In this document: positions 8,490 to 16,053 of the stretch, one piece after another
Layout: every line of letters starts with the position of its first letter
Numbering within the stretch: the stretch's first letter is position 1
NCBI RefSeq assembly: GCF_026559675.1
Contig: NZ_CP092891.1
Coordinates: forward strand, 310,001-374,000
Direction: 5' to 3'
Source of the DNA: Microbacterium oxydans
GTDB lineage: Bacteria; Actinomycetota; Actinomycetes; Actinomycetales; Microbacteriaceae
Length of the DNA stretch: 64,000 bases
Notes under the pieces: generated by a model
What the model was told of the DNA's origin: nothing
Database searches by the model: none
The model's input: only the letters and a program-made list of their open reading frames with translations
Translations under genes and position numbers: made by a program

Positions 8490-9794
8490 ATGAACCTCGC
8501 ACAGCACGTCCGCGTCACCCAGACCCTCCATGTCCAGCTGTCGGTGGCGGATGAGCCCGCGCTCACCCGGACCATCGGAGTGCCGGCCGATGCCCCGTCC
8601 TACTGGATCGTCGAGGCCTATCAGCTCAGCCTCGGGATCGAGCCCGAGGCGCCGGAACTCGATGACATGGACGACCCCTGGCCGCTGATCGACCTCGCGG
8701 CGTGGAGAACGCGGGCGCAGTGCATCTCGATACCGGGGATCGCCGCCTCCATCGAGGTGGTGGTCACCGGGCCGTTCATCGCGCGGATGGGCGAGCCGCG
8801 GGTCACCATCGTCACGGACGGAAGCGACGGCGGAAGCGCTGGCGGAGACACGGGCGGCGGGCGTGAGGAGGATGCCGGGGCGTGGCCGGCGGCGGGTTCG
8901 CCTGACGACCGGGCCTCCGCCGTCGGGTGGCAGACGGAGCGGCCGGCGTTCCACGCCGAGCACGTGGCGTTCGAGCTCGCGCAGCGATTCGGCCTGGTCC
9001 AGCCGCAGTTCTCGCCCGAGGTGAACGGCGACCTCGTCTCCGGCCTGCGCGCGTCCTCGCCGATCGCCGTGCTGTGCGAGTCGCTGCCTCCGGTCCGTCG
9101 GCTCGCGCTTCTCGCGCACCTCGAGGGGTCTCGGGTCCTCGAGCCGACGCCCATCGACGCGGCGACCGCGGAGCGAGCCACCGCCGGCCTACGGGCACTC
9201 GTCGCACGGATCGGCCCGGACGGCGTCGCGCAGGACCCGACGGACGGCTGGCTGCCCCACGACGTCCTGCGCGACGCCGTCGACAGCCTCGAGTGGGCGC
9301 GCGACCCGGGATCGCAGTGCGCCGACCCCGCGGAGGTGCTCATCGCGTTCGCTCGACGGGTGAAGGCGATCCGGCGGCTGCGAGGACGCGTCGTGGTGAC
9401 GAACCTCGGTCGGTCTCTGGCCGCCGGCGAGCTTCGGGCGTTCCCCCGCATCGTCGACGCCGTCGGAAGCGCCGGTCAGGAGGGCCTGTTCGTCTCCGGT
9501 CGGCCGCGAGAGGTCACCCTCGCCCTCCTCGCCCTCGCCGACGGGACGGCGGAGACCTTCGACGACCTGGCCGGGGCCGTGGAGTTCGGTGAGGCCGCGA
9601 TCGCCCTGGTGCCCGGCGGCACGTGGCGCTACTCCGAATCGTCGACACGGTCGTACCGGGACCGTGCCCGCGGGCCGGAGGACCCGAACGCCGTGCAGCG
9701 CCTGCTGGACGGTCTGTGCGCACTCTCCTCGCCGGGCGCGTACGGCGAGATCACGCCGGAGATCCGTGCCGTCGCCCGCGCGGCTCTGCGGTGA
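8490..9794 (+). CDS. Hypothetical protein
   Basis: A 434-residue soluble protein not recognised. No signal peptide or membrane segment is visible. The N-terminal 90 residues (HVRVTQTLHVQLSVADEPAL, then an acidic EPEAPELDDMDDPW stretch) faintly resemble the start of plasmid pRiA4b ORF-3-type domains, but I would not assign that. A Gly/Ser-rich linker lies near residues 110-130. The C-terminal half is Ala/Arg/Leu-rich and probably helical. The ATG at 8490 follows the -10-like TAGCGT (8477-8482) by 7 bases, suggesting a leaderless transcript. Codon use matches the neighbours. Confidence 0.75.
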   Translation: MNLAQHVRVTQTLHVQLSVADEPALTRTIGVPADAPSYWIVEAYQLSLGIEPEAPELDDMDDPWPLIDLAAWRTRAQCISIPGIAASIEVVVTGPFIARMGEPRVTIVTDGSDGGSAGGDTGGGREEDAGAWPAAGSPDDRASAVGWQTERPAFHAEHVAFELAQRFGLVQPQFSPEVNGDLVSGLRASSPIAVLCESLPPVRRLALLAHLEGSRVLEPTPIDAATAERATAGLRALVARIGPDGVAQDPTDGWLPHDVLRDAVDSLEWARDPGSQCADPAEVLIAFARRVKAIRRLRGRVVVTNLGRSLAAGELRAFPRIVDAVGSAGQEGLFVSGRPREVTLALLALADGTAETFDDLAGAVEFGEAAIALVPGGTWRYSESSTRSYRDRARGPEDPNAVQRLLDGLCALSSPGAYGEITPEIRAVARAALR

Positions 9795-9813
9795 CCTGCG
9801 TGGGCGCGGGCGG

Positions 9814-10047
9814 TCAGGCGGTCGCGGTGTTCGAGTCCGGCCTTTCCGGCTCCCACCGCAGCAGGTCGCCCGGCTGGCACTCCAGCACCGCGCACAGAGC
9901 ATCGAGGGTGGTGAAGCGGACCGCCTTGGCCCGACCGTTCTTGAGCACGGCGAGGTTCGTCGGCGTGATGCCGATCCGCTCGGCCAGCTCCCCGACACTC
10001 ATCTTCCTGCGTGCCATCATCACGTCGATGTCGACCACGACCGGCAT
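9814..10047 (-). CDS. Small XRE-family HTH regulator
   Basis: Cro/CI-type DNA-binding protein of 77 residues consisting of little more than a helix-turn-helix: MMARRKMSVGELAERIGITP then NLAVLKNGRAKAVRFTTLDA and the family ending CAVLECQPGDLLRWEPE. Its start codon shares one base with the stop of the DUF2975 membrane protein upstream (TGATG). Small XRE proteins of this YozG-like type are regularly paired with DUF2975 membrane proteins; the pair probably works together, but the signal is unknown. The longer frame reaching 10593 is not used. Confidence 0.9.
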   Translation of the reverse strand: MPVVVDIDVMMARRKMSVGELAERIGITPTNLAVLKNGRAKAVRFTTLDALCAVLECQPGDLLRWEPERPDSNTATA

Positions 10048-10535
10048 CAGATCACCTCGTTGTCGAGCTCGGAGCGCAGGGAGCGCGCCTCGGCGTCGCG
10101 ATCGATCGCCTGCCGCAGCAGGGCCTTCATCACGACGACGAGCAGCGCCATCCCGGCGAGCACCACTCCGGCACCACCGATCAGCGCCACCATCCCCGGT
10201 GCGGTCGTCCCCGGCGCGAGGATCGCGGCCAGGACCCACGTGAGAGCGGCGGCCACGAGGATCGCGCCGATGATCACGTCCACATACCGGAACGACGACT
10301 CCGAGAAGATCGACCCGCGCCGCACCTTGGTCAACAGCATCCATACGCACACGCCGAACACTTGCAGCGTGCCGACGCCCAGGACGACGATCGACACCAG
10401 GACGATCCGCCCCCACAGTTCGTCGTCGGCGAGGTCCAGCCACAGCAGCGGCACGATCAGTGCCTGCACCACCAGCGAACCGAGCAGCGCGATCGCGATC
10501 ACGATGCGCAGCACGACGATCGTCGCCTTCCCCAT
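10047..10535 (-). CDS. DUF2975 family membrane protein
   Basis: Integral membrane protein of 162 residues with four hydrophobic segments (about residues 5-30, 43-68, 85-110, 115-140) and a charged C-terminal tail (LLRQAIDRDAEARSLRSELD). The ATG at 10535 is preceded by AAAGGTGGAG, a strong ribosome site; a longer frame to 10619 would run into the glycosyltransferase end. First gene of a two-gene unit with a small XRE regulator. Function unknown; it may sense or signal to its regulator. Confidence 0.85.
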   Translation of the reverse strand: MGKATIVVLRIVIAIALLGSLVVQALIVPLLWLDLADDELWGRIVLVSIVVLGVGTLQVFGVCVWMLLTKVRRGSIFSESSFRYVDVIIGAILVAAALTWVLAAILAPGTTAPGMVALIGGAGVVLAGMALLVVVMKALLRQAIDRDAEARSLRSELDNEVI

Positions 10536-10599
10536 GGCTCCACCTTTCATCGAAGAACAACAGGAATCTATCGTTATTCGTTCGATCAGGCAAGAGGGG

Positions 10600-12324
10600 T
10601 CAGTGGCGCCGGAGGGCACCGCGGAGTCGACGGACGGTGCGTCCGGCGAAGTCCTTCACGCGTCCGCCGGGCCATTCGCGGCGCAGCTCGACCGTCCCGT
10701 CGTCGCCCACCACGACGTGGCAGGTGCGCCCGGCGAGGAAGGGGGAGCGCGCGGCTCGGGCGAGGGCTGCGGGGTCGGCCTCGAGCGGAGCCTCGAAGGT
10801 CCAGCCCGCACGATGGACCTTCACCGCGAGAGTTCCACCGGGGGACTCGTCGCTCGCGTCGAAAGCCTTCAGGGGGTCGACCGCGACGGCGACTTTGCTG
10901 AGGTCGCGCAGGCGCCGACCGCCGACGTAGCGCTCGCCGCCGGAGACGGTGGTGGGGGAGGCGCCCGCGCGGGTCGTGTCCTCGCGGAGGAAGACGTCGA
11001 CGCGGTCCTCGCGGAGCTCGCGGTCGACGACCAGGAGGCCGTCGGGCAGGCCGTCGAGCGACGACAGGGGCAGCGACGTCAGGCGGGTGGACTTCTTCCC
11101 GCCGGCGCTCTCGGCCGCGCTCTTGCCTCCGTCCGTCGTCGCGCCGGAGCCCGGGCTCGGAGATGCGACGCGCGACTCGAACACCAGCGCGTCCTCGCCG
11201 TCCCGTGTGAGGGTCACGCGGAGCGTGAGGTGCAGTCCGCCTCCCCGGGACCAGCTGGCAGCGGTTACGACGGCGCGGCAGTCGACCTCGGTCTCGAACT
11301 GCGCCAGGCGGAGGAGGTCGTCACGGCGGCCGGCTCGAAGCAGCGCCGCCCGGATCCGGTTCGGGAACCCGAGGCCCGCGTCCACGCCCGGTCCGAACCG
11401 GCGCTGGACGAGCGGCGTGACCACGTCGAGGAGTCGGTCGCGATACTCGGCCGGATACCGCACCATCTGGCGCCCGGTCACGCGCTTCAGGATCTTCCCG
11501 CGGAACCAGTGGCGGAGCAGGCGATCACGCAACCGCCCCGGTTCGGTGTGGGCTTCGACGACATCGAGCACCGTCTCCAGGTGCGGGAAGTAGGTCTCCG
11601 GGTCGATGCGCGACGAGCTCGCACTGCCCGGCTGCTTGATCCAGGCGTAGCAGGGTTCGCTCGCCAGGATCGAGATGGTCGACGCCGCGAAGTACGCCTG
11701 CATCACGAACAGGTGGTCCTCGAGACGCACCTTCCCCTCGGGGAAGCGGATGCTGTTCTCGCGGAGGAATGCCGTGCGGAACATCTTGTGCGGGGTGAGC
11801 ATCTCGAGCAGCGGGTCGGTCCCGAGGGTCGCGTGAGGGACGTCCCTGCGGAAGATCCGAGCGGGGAGGCGTCGGCCGATCCCCACCTCCTTGCCCACGA
11901 TCACGTCGGAGCCGTTCGCGTCGGCGTAATCGCACAGCTTCTCGAGCGCGCCCGGGAACAGGCGGTCGTCCTGGTCGACGAACTGCACATAGGTGCCGCG
12001 AGCGGCGTCGACCCCGTGGTTGCGAGGCATGCCCGGCCACCCGGAGTGCTCGAGCGACAGCACGCGCACGTTCGGCCGGGTGCGAGCGACCTCCGCCAGG
12101 CGTGCGCCGGTCGGCTCGCCGGAGCCGTCATCGCAGAGGAGCACCTCGAACGCGGACGGATCGAGGGTCTGCTGATCCAGGGAGGCGATGAGGTCGTCGA
12201 ACGACGGGCCGGGCCGGAAGACCGGGACGACCACGCTCACGCGGATAGGGCCGGTCCTGCTCGTACTGCTCGCGGGTGCGGGACCCTCTGCAGGCGTGTT
12301 CTGCGACGACGTGTTCTCTGGCAT
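10600..12324 (-). CDS. GT2 glycosyltransferase, TarS-like (wall teichoic acid type)
   Basis: A 574-residue cytoplasmic or membrane-peripheral glycosyltransferase. Residues about 28-140 are a GT-A fold: VSVVVPVFRPGPSFDDLIAS, then VLLCDDGSGEP, SGWPGMPRNHGVDAARG and FVDQDDRLFPG, where DQDD is the metal/donor motif. The following LTPHKMFRTAFLRENSIRFP and VRLEDHLFVMQAYF blocks resemble TarS, the poly(ribitol-phosphate) beta-GlcNAc transferase of staphylococci, which also has long C-terminal modules as here. Start chosen at 12324; a second ATG 15 bases upstream is possible. No teichoic-acid operon surrounds it. The acceptor polymer is unknown. Confidence 0.85.
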   Translation of the reverse strand: MPENTSSQNTPAEGPAPASSTSRTGPIRVSVVVPVFRPGPSFDDLIASLDQQTLDPSAFEVLLCDDGSGEPTGARLAEVARTRPNVRVLSLEHSGWPGMPRNHGVDAARGTYVQFVDQDDRLFPGALEKLCDYADANGSDVIVGKEVGIGRRLPARIFRRDVPHATLGTDPLLEMLTPHKMFRTAFLRENSIRFPEGKVRLEDHLFVMQAYFAASTISILASEPCYAWIKQPGSASSSRIDPETYFPHLETVLDVVEAHTEPGRLRDRLLRHWFRGKILKRVTGRQMVRYPAEYRDRLLDVVTPLVQRRFGPGVDAGLGFPNRIRAALLRAGRRDDLLRLAQFETEVDCRAVVTAASWSRGGGLHLTLRVTLTRDGEDALVFESRVASPSPGSGATTDGGKSAAESAGGKKSTRLTSLPLSSLDGLPDGLLVVDRELREDRVDVFLREDTTRAGASPTTVSGGERYVGGRRLRDLSKVAVAVDPLKAFDASDESPGGTLAVKVHRAGWTFEAPLEADPAALARAARSPFLAGRTCHVVVGDDGTVELRREWPGGRVKDFAGRTVRRLRGALRRH

Positions 12325-12496
12325 TCGGCCCCCCGGCACTGTGCGCTCCGATAGTCCGTCGAGCTAAACACGACTTCCTGTGTGGGGCACCAGGGTTGCG
12401 CATCCGCCCGGGCGTGTGCAGGTGGCGGGCGGAGGGAACCCGAGGTGCACAGCGCGGGCGGAAGGAGGAGCGACCGGTCGCGGATCCGCCCGGAGC

Positions 12497-12778
12497 TCAG
12501 GACGCGACGCGACGCGAGTGGAGGTCTGCGGCGTGTGGGCCGACCTCAGCCCACACGGCATCCAGCGAGAGGTCGAGGATGTCGGCGATCGCGGCGATCG
12601 TCGAGAAGGCGGGGGTGGCCACGCGGCCCGACTCGATCTTCCGCAGAGTCTCGGGGGAGATGCCGGCGTCGAGTGCGACGCTCAGCATCGACCGTTCGCC
12701 GCGGGCCTGGCGAAGCAGTGTTCCGAGTCGCTCGCCGCGCTCGATCTCGGCGGGGGTGAGCGGCATCCGAACCATCAT
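12497..12778 (-). CDS. XRE-family transcriptional regulator
   Basis: DNA-binding protein of 93 residues with a complete XRE helix-turn-helix (GERLGTLLRQARGERSMLSV then DAGISPETLRKIESGRVATP, about residues 15-54) and a short helical tail. It is divergent from methionine aminopeptidase. The first ATG (12778) lies 6 bases after a consensus-like minus-strand -10 box TAGAAT (12790-12785), implying a leaderless transcript. Two tandem 12-base repeats lie immediately upstream of that -10 box and are the likely autoregulatory operator. XRE-map divergent pairs are familiar in this group. Confidence 0.9.
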   Translation of the reverse strand: MMVRMPLTPAEIERGERLGTLLRQARGERSMLSVALDAGISPETLRKIESGRVATPAFSTIAAIADILDLSLDAVWAEVGPHAADLHSRRVAS

Positions 12779-12791
12779 GCGCCCATTCTAA

Positions 12792-12817
12792 TACCGGGAT
12801 AGTATTACCGGGATAGT
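12792..12817. promoter_or_regulatory. Tandem 12-base operator repeats between XRE regulator and map
   Basis: TACCGGGATAGT occurs at 12792-12803 and again at 12806-12817, a 14-base period. The block lies immediately upstream of the regulator's minus-strand -10 box (12785-12790) and 24 bases before the map start. The arrangement suits binding of two repressor dimers on one DNA face-and-a-half. This is inferred; no homologous site was compared. Confidence 0.55.
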
Positions 12818-12841
12818 TATTGGTCGGAATGGAAGAAGCCC

Positions 12842-13621
12842 ATGATCGAGATCCTGAACACCGACGAGCTCGCCCGAGCGAGGGCGACCGGCGCACTCGT
12901 CGGCGACATCCTCCACGCGCTGAAGCAGCGCGCCGAGGTCGGCGTGAACCTGCTCGATCTCGACCGATGGACGCGGGAGATGATCGAGGATGCCGGCGCC
13001 GAGTCCTGCTACGTCGACTACGCGCCGTCGTTCGGCCGCGGCCCCTTCGGGCACTACGTCTGCACGGCCGTGAACGATGCCGTGCTGCACGGCATGCCGC
13101 ACGACTACCGGCTCGCGGACGGCGACCTGCTCACCCTCGACCTCGCGGTTACCTTGCGCGGCGTCTCCGCTGACGCGGCCATCAGCTTCGTCGTCGGTGA
13201 GGCCGCCGCGCCGGATGACCTTGCCATGATCGCGGCCACCGAGCGGGCGCTCGCCGCGGGCATCGCGGCGGCGCGCCCCGGAGCCCGCATCGGCGACCTG
13301 TCGCACGCGATCGGATCGGTGCTCGACGACGCCGGGTATCCGATCAACCTCGAGTTCGGCGGTCACGGCATCGGCTCGACCATGCACCAGGACCCCCACG
13401 TCGCGAACGACGGACGCCCCGGCCGCGGCTACAAGCTGCGGCCGGGCCTCCTGCTCGCGCTCGAGCCCTGGGTCATGGCCGACACGGATGAGCTCCGCAC
13501 CGATGACGACGGCTGGACCCTGCGCAGCGCGACCGGATGCCGCACCGCCCACAGCGAGCACACGATCGCGATCACCGAGGATGGGGCCGAGATCCTCACG
13601 CTGCCGACACGTGCCGGATGA
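12842..13621 (+). CDS. map: Type I methionyl aminopeptidase
   Basis: Methionine aminopeptidase (EC 3.4.11.18), 259 residues, removing initiator Met from nascent proteins. All five metal ligands are visible: D100 (LLTLDLAV), D111 (GVSADAAISF), H175 (EFGGHGIG), E208 (LALEPWV) and E239 (HSEHTIAI), plus the substrate-site His in VLHGMPHD. A GGAAGAAG ribosome site precedes the ATG. High-GC actinobacteria usually have more than one map; this copy is controlled beside an XRE regulator and is probably a secondary, regulated paralogue rather than the ribosomal-operon copy. Confidence 0.95.
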   Translation: MIEILNTDELARARATGALVGDILHALKQRAEVGVNLLDLDRWTREMIEDAGAESCYVDYAPSFGRGPFGHYVCTAVNDAVLHGMPHDYRLADGDLLTLDLAVTLRGVSADAAISFVVGEAAAPDDLAMIAATERALAAGIAAARPGARIGDLSHAIGSVLDDAGYPINLEFGGHGIGSTMHQDPHVANDGRPGRGYKLRPGLLLALEPWVMADTDELRTDDDGWTLRSATGCRTAHSEHTIAITEDGAEILTLPTRAG

Positions 13622-13624
13622 CGT

Positions 13625-15127
13625 CTAGCGGAGCACGAGCCCGATCTCGAACGACCGCCGCCAGGGCAGCGTCAGCTCCTCGATGCGCACGCCGTCGGCC
13701 GGCAGCATCGACTCCAGCAGAGCCGTCAGCTCCTCGCGGATGACCCGTTCCGCCGTCGTGACGAGCGCGTCGTCGGCCATCGGGTAGATGTCGGGGAACA
13801 GCGAGGGTCCGGTGTCGGTGCGCACGACGGACTGATACGCGAAGTCGTCGAGCAACCGGGTGAGGAGGGCGACGCGGGCGGCGCGCTCGTCGAACCGCCC
13901 GGAGGCGCGTCCGACGACGGCGGCCGCCGCCACCGCGACGACGCTGCCGAGCGTGTTGCCCGCCGTGTTCCACCCGCCGAACGCCTCGAGCCGTCCGAGC
14001 AGGTCCGCCTCGGCCAGCGCGCGCACGAGCGCCTCATCTGCACCGTTCGGGAAGCGCACGTCCGCGAGTGCGACCTGCTCCCCCGCATCCAGGCGCTCGC
14101 GGACCAGCGCGACCGTACCGGTGACGGCATCGGCATCGACCTCGTCCGGCCGGCCGCGGAACATGTCGTGACGCGCGGGATCGGGGGCGTGCAGCACCAG
14201 GGTGACGTCGCCGCCCTCGGTGACCTCGGTCGCTCCGGCCGCACGGATCTGGCGGCTCGCCGATGCCGCGAGCGACATGTTCTCGTACGGCGGGATGCGG
14301 GTCATGCCCTCGGCATCCGCGCACGCGACCGAGAACGAGGCGGTCGCCCCGGCGTCGGCGGCCAGCGCCCTGGCGACCAGCGCCGCCCCGACCTCGTCCG
14401 CGCCGGGATACATCAGCACGTTCCGTCCGGAGGGCAGCATCCGCATCCAGTGACGCAGCCACACCTGCTCCGCACTGCCGGCGGCGAAGGGGGCCGTGTC
14501 GTCGGCGGTGATCGCCAGGAAGTCGAGCGTCGCATCCTCGACGAGCGCCAGCGTCGACAGGTTGACGATGTGGTTGCGCAGTCGTCGCGTCGAGTAGTCC
14601 GAGACGATCTCCGCCGGCACCGGCGTCAGTTCCGCCAGCGGCAGCACGTCGGACTCGTCGAGCAGGCGATGCGCGTCCCCGCCGAGGGCGTGGATCTCCT
14701 TGCCGTGCTCCGTCCAGTACTCCGGCTCCTCGGCGGCGGAGTAGGAGTTGCTGGCGCGGGTCACCAACGACACCGCTGAGATCGGCAGCTCGGGGCGTCG
14801 GCGGCGCACCTCGCGGAGCACATCGAGCCGCTCCAGCACCTCGCGCGTCGTGTCATCGCTCGTCCGGCTCGCGATGAGTCCGCCGTAGAGCAGCATGTCG
14901 ATCGAGACGACCACGTGCACCGTCGCGGGGTCCGCGGCACGCTCGAGCAGCCATGCTCCCAGCGCGGCGGCGTCGCCGGCGGTCCGATAGGAGGGCAGCA
15001 CGTCGGCGGGCGGAACGTCGAGGACCACCCCGGCGACCGCCGCGACGTCACCGGGGAGCCGCACGTTCACCGGTCGGTCGTCGAGCGGGAGCAGGGCGAT
15101 GCGCGGACGCGCGGTCGTGTCGGACAC
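13625..15127 (-). CDS. DUF4127 family protein
   Basis: Cytoplasmic protein of about 500 residues. The family opening RIALLPLDDRPVNVRLP is present, with later blocks VVVSIDMLLYGGLIASR, RASNSYSAAEEPEYW, FLAITADDTAPFA and ALADVRFPNGADEALVRAL. The biochemical role is not established to my knowledge. The GTG at 15127 is preceded by AAAGG; an in-frame ATG at 15145 lacks any ribosome site and would add six residues. It lies behind the GntR gene (81 bases) on the same strand, opposite a ManNAc-type importer and catabolic genes, so a role in amino-sugar or sialic-acid breakdown is inferred from position. Conserved Asp and His clusters suggest a hydrolase or isomerase. Confidence 0.85.
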   Translation of the reverse strand: MSDTTARPRIALLPLDDRPVNVRLPGDVAAVAGVVLDVPPADVLPSYRTAGDAAALGAWLLERAADPATVHVVVSIDMLLYGGLIASRTSDDTTREVLERLDVLREVRRRRPELPISAVSLVTRASNSYSAAEEPEYWTEHGKEIHALGGDAHRLLDESDVLPLAELTPVPAEIVSDYSTRRLRNHIVNLSTLALVEDATLDFLAITADDTAPFAAGSAEQVWLRHWMRMLPSGRNVLMYPGADEVGAALVARALAADAGATASFSVACADAEGMTRIPPYENMSLAASASRQIRAAGATEVTEGGDVTLVLHAPDPARHDMFRGRPDEVDADAVTGTVALVRERLDAGEQVALADVRFPNGADEALVRALAEADLLGRLEAFGGWNTAGNTLGSVVAVAAAAVVGRASGRFDERAARVALLTRLLDDFAYQSVVRTDTGPSLFPDIYPMADDALVTTAERVIREELTALLESMLPADGVRIEELTLPWRRSFEIGLVLR

Positions 15128-15207
15128 GGAGGGACTGCCTTTCATCGGGGGCGGGGCGGGGTGGGTCGAGGTCGGGTCGGGATCAGAGGGACGAGTTCGG
15201 TCGGGAT

Positions 15208-15924
15208 TCAGGGGCGTGAGATCGACACGAGGTACGAGTACCGGTCTCCGCGATACACCGACTCGGCGTACTCGATCGGGCGGCTGCGCGCGTCGTACGT
15301 CGTGCGCTTCACCAGGAAGGCGGGCGAGAACGGCGGCGTCTGCAGCGCGGCCGCCTGCTCCTCGTCGAGGACGACCGCGTGGATCTCCTGGTCCGCGCGC
15401 ACGGCCGAGATGTGGAAACGGGTACGCAGGTCGTCGTAGAGGGAGTCGCCCACGATGCCGTCCTCGAGACCGGGCACGGCATCGGCGGCGATCGAGCAGA
15501 CCTCGAGGCAGATCGGGATGTCGTCGGCGGTGCGGATGCGGCGGATGCGGACCACGGGCGACTGGGGGCTGAGGTTCAGCGCGTAACCGGCCGTCTGGCC
15601 GGCGGAGGCCGTGCCGACGTCGACCGACAGCGACCCCGGACGCATGTTGCGCAGATGCATGTCCTCCGAGAACGAGGTCAGCTCGAAGGTCTTGCTGATG
15701 CGCGAGGCGCTCACGAACGTGCCCGCTCCCTGCAGGCGGTAGACGAGGCCGTCCCGCTCCAGCTCATCGAGCGCGCGGCGCACGGTCTGACGGTTCACCT
15801 CGAGCGACTCGGCGAGGTCGCGCTCGGTCGGCAGCTTCTCGTGCGGGGCCAGTCCCTGCTGGATGACCTCCTCCAGATGCCGGCGCACCCGCTCGTGCTT
15901 CGTCACACCCTCGATCGACGACAT
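15208..15924 (-). CDS. GntR-family regulator with UTRA domain
   Basis: Transcriptional repressor of 238 residues. Residues about 8-75 form a GntR winged helix (LPTERDLAESLEVNRQTVRR, ALDELERDGLVYRLQGAGTF); residues about 90-235 are a UTRA effector domain (SPVVRIRRIRTADDIPICLE, SPAFLVKRTTYDARSRPIEY). This is the HutC/NagR/DasR subfamily, whose ligands are often phosphorylated amino sugars. A GAGGGGGATGAC ribosome site precedes the ATG. Two palindromes of the family's type lie in the gap toward the binding-protein gene, so it most likely represses both that operon and itself. Confidence 0.93.
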   Translation of the reverse strand: MSSIEGVTKHERVRRHLEEVIQQGLAPHEKLPTERDLAESLEVNRQTVRRALDELERDGLVYRLQGAGTFVSASRISKTFELTSFSEDMHLRNMRPGSLSVDVGTASAGQTAGYALNLSPQSPVVRIRRIRTADDIPICLEVCSIAADAVPGLEDGIVGDSLYDDLRTRFHISAVRADQEIHAVVLDEEQAAALQTPPFSPAFLVKRTTYDARSRPIEYAESVYRGDRYSYLVSISRP

Positions 15925-15938
15925 GTCATCCCCCTCAT

Positions 15939-16017
15939 TTGGACTAACCCAATCTTGACGATTGCCGCCGCATGTGTCAATGTCTGTTCTCAGCGGTTCC
16001 GAATTGGTCTATTCCAA
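15939..16017. promoter_or_regulatory. Two DasR/NagR-like operators between GntR and SBP genes
   Basis: TTGGACTAACCCAA (15939-15952) and TTGGTCTATTCCAA (16004-16017) share the pattern TTGG-NCTANN-CCAA, with GGTCTA as in DasR/NagR sites (recalled consensus TGGTCTAGACCA). On the minus strand a -35 TTGACA (15980-15975) and a -10 CAAGAT (15957-15952), 17 bases apart, end at the first operator, so the regulator gene itself is probably repressed. The second operator lies just ahead of the binding-protein gene and overlaps a possible -10. Confidence 0.65.
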
Positions 16018-16053
16018 TCCTTTTGCAAGGTCAATGATGAGCGGAGAACTCCC

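Noticed and set aside
9814..10535. XRE plus small membrane protein as a toxin-antitoxin pair
   Set aside because: The membrane protein is a four-helix DUF2975 protein of 162 residues, a known regulator-paired family, not a small toxin.
9589..12354. A 921-residue open frame on the plus strand opposite the glycosyltransferase
   Set aside because: Arg/Ala/His/Asp-rich low-complexity product with no motif; it is the antisense shadow of the glycosyltransferase and DUF2975 genes, a common effect of high GC.
12792..12817. Short tandem repeats as a CRISPR remnant
   Set aside because: Only two 12-base units with a 2-base gap, no spacers or cas genes; position and form fit an operator.
15379..16053. 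Upstream extension of the amino-sugar binding protein by 225 residues
   Set aside because: It would run antisense through the GntR gene and the operators; the start at 16054 gives a correct lipoprotein signal.
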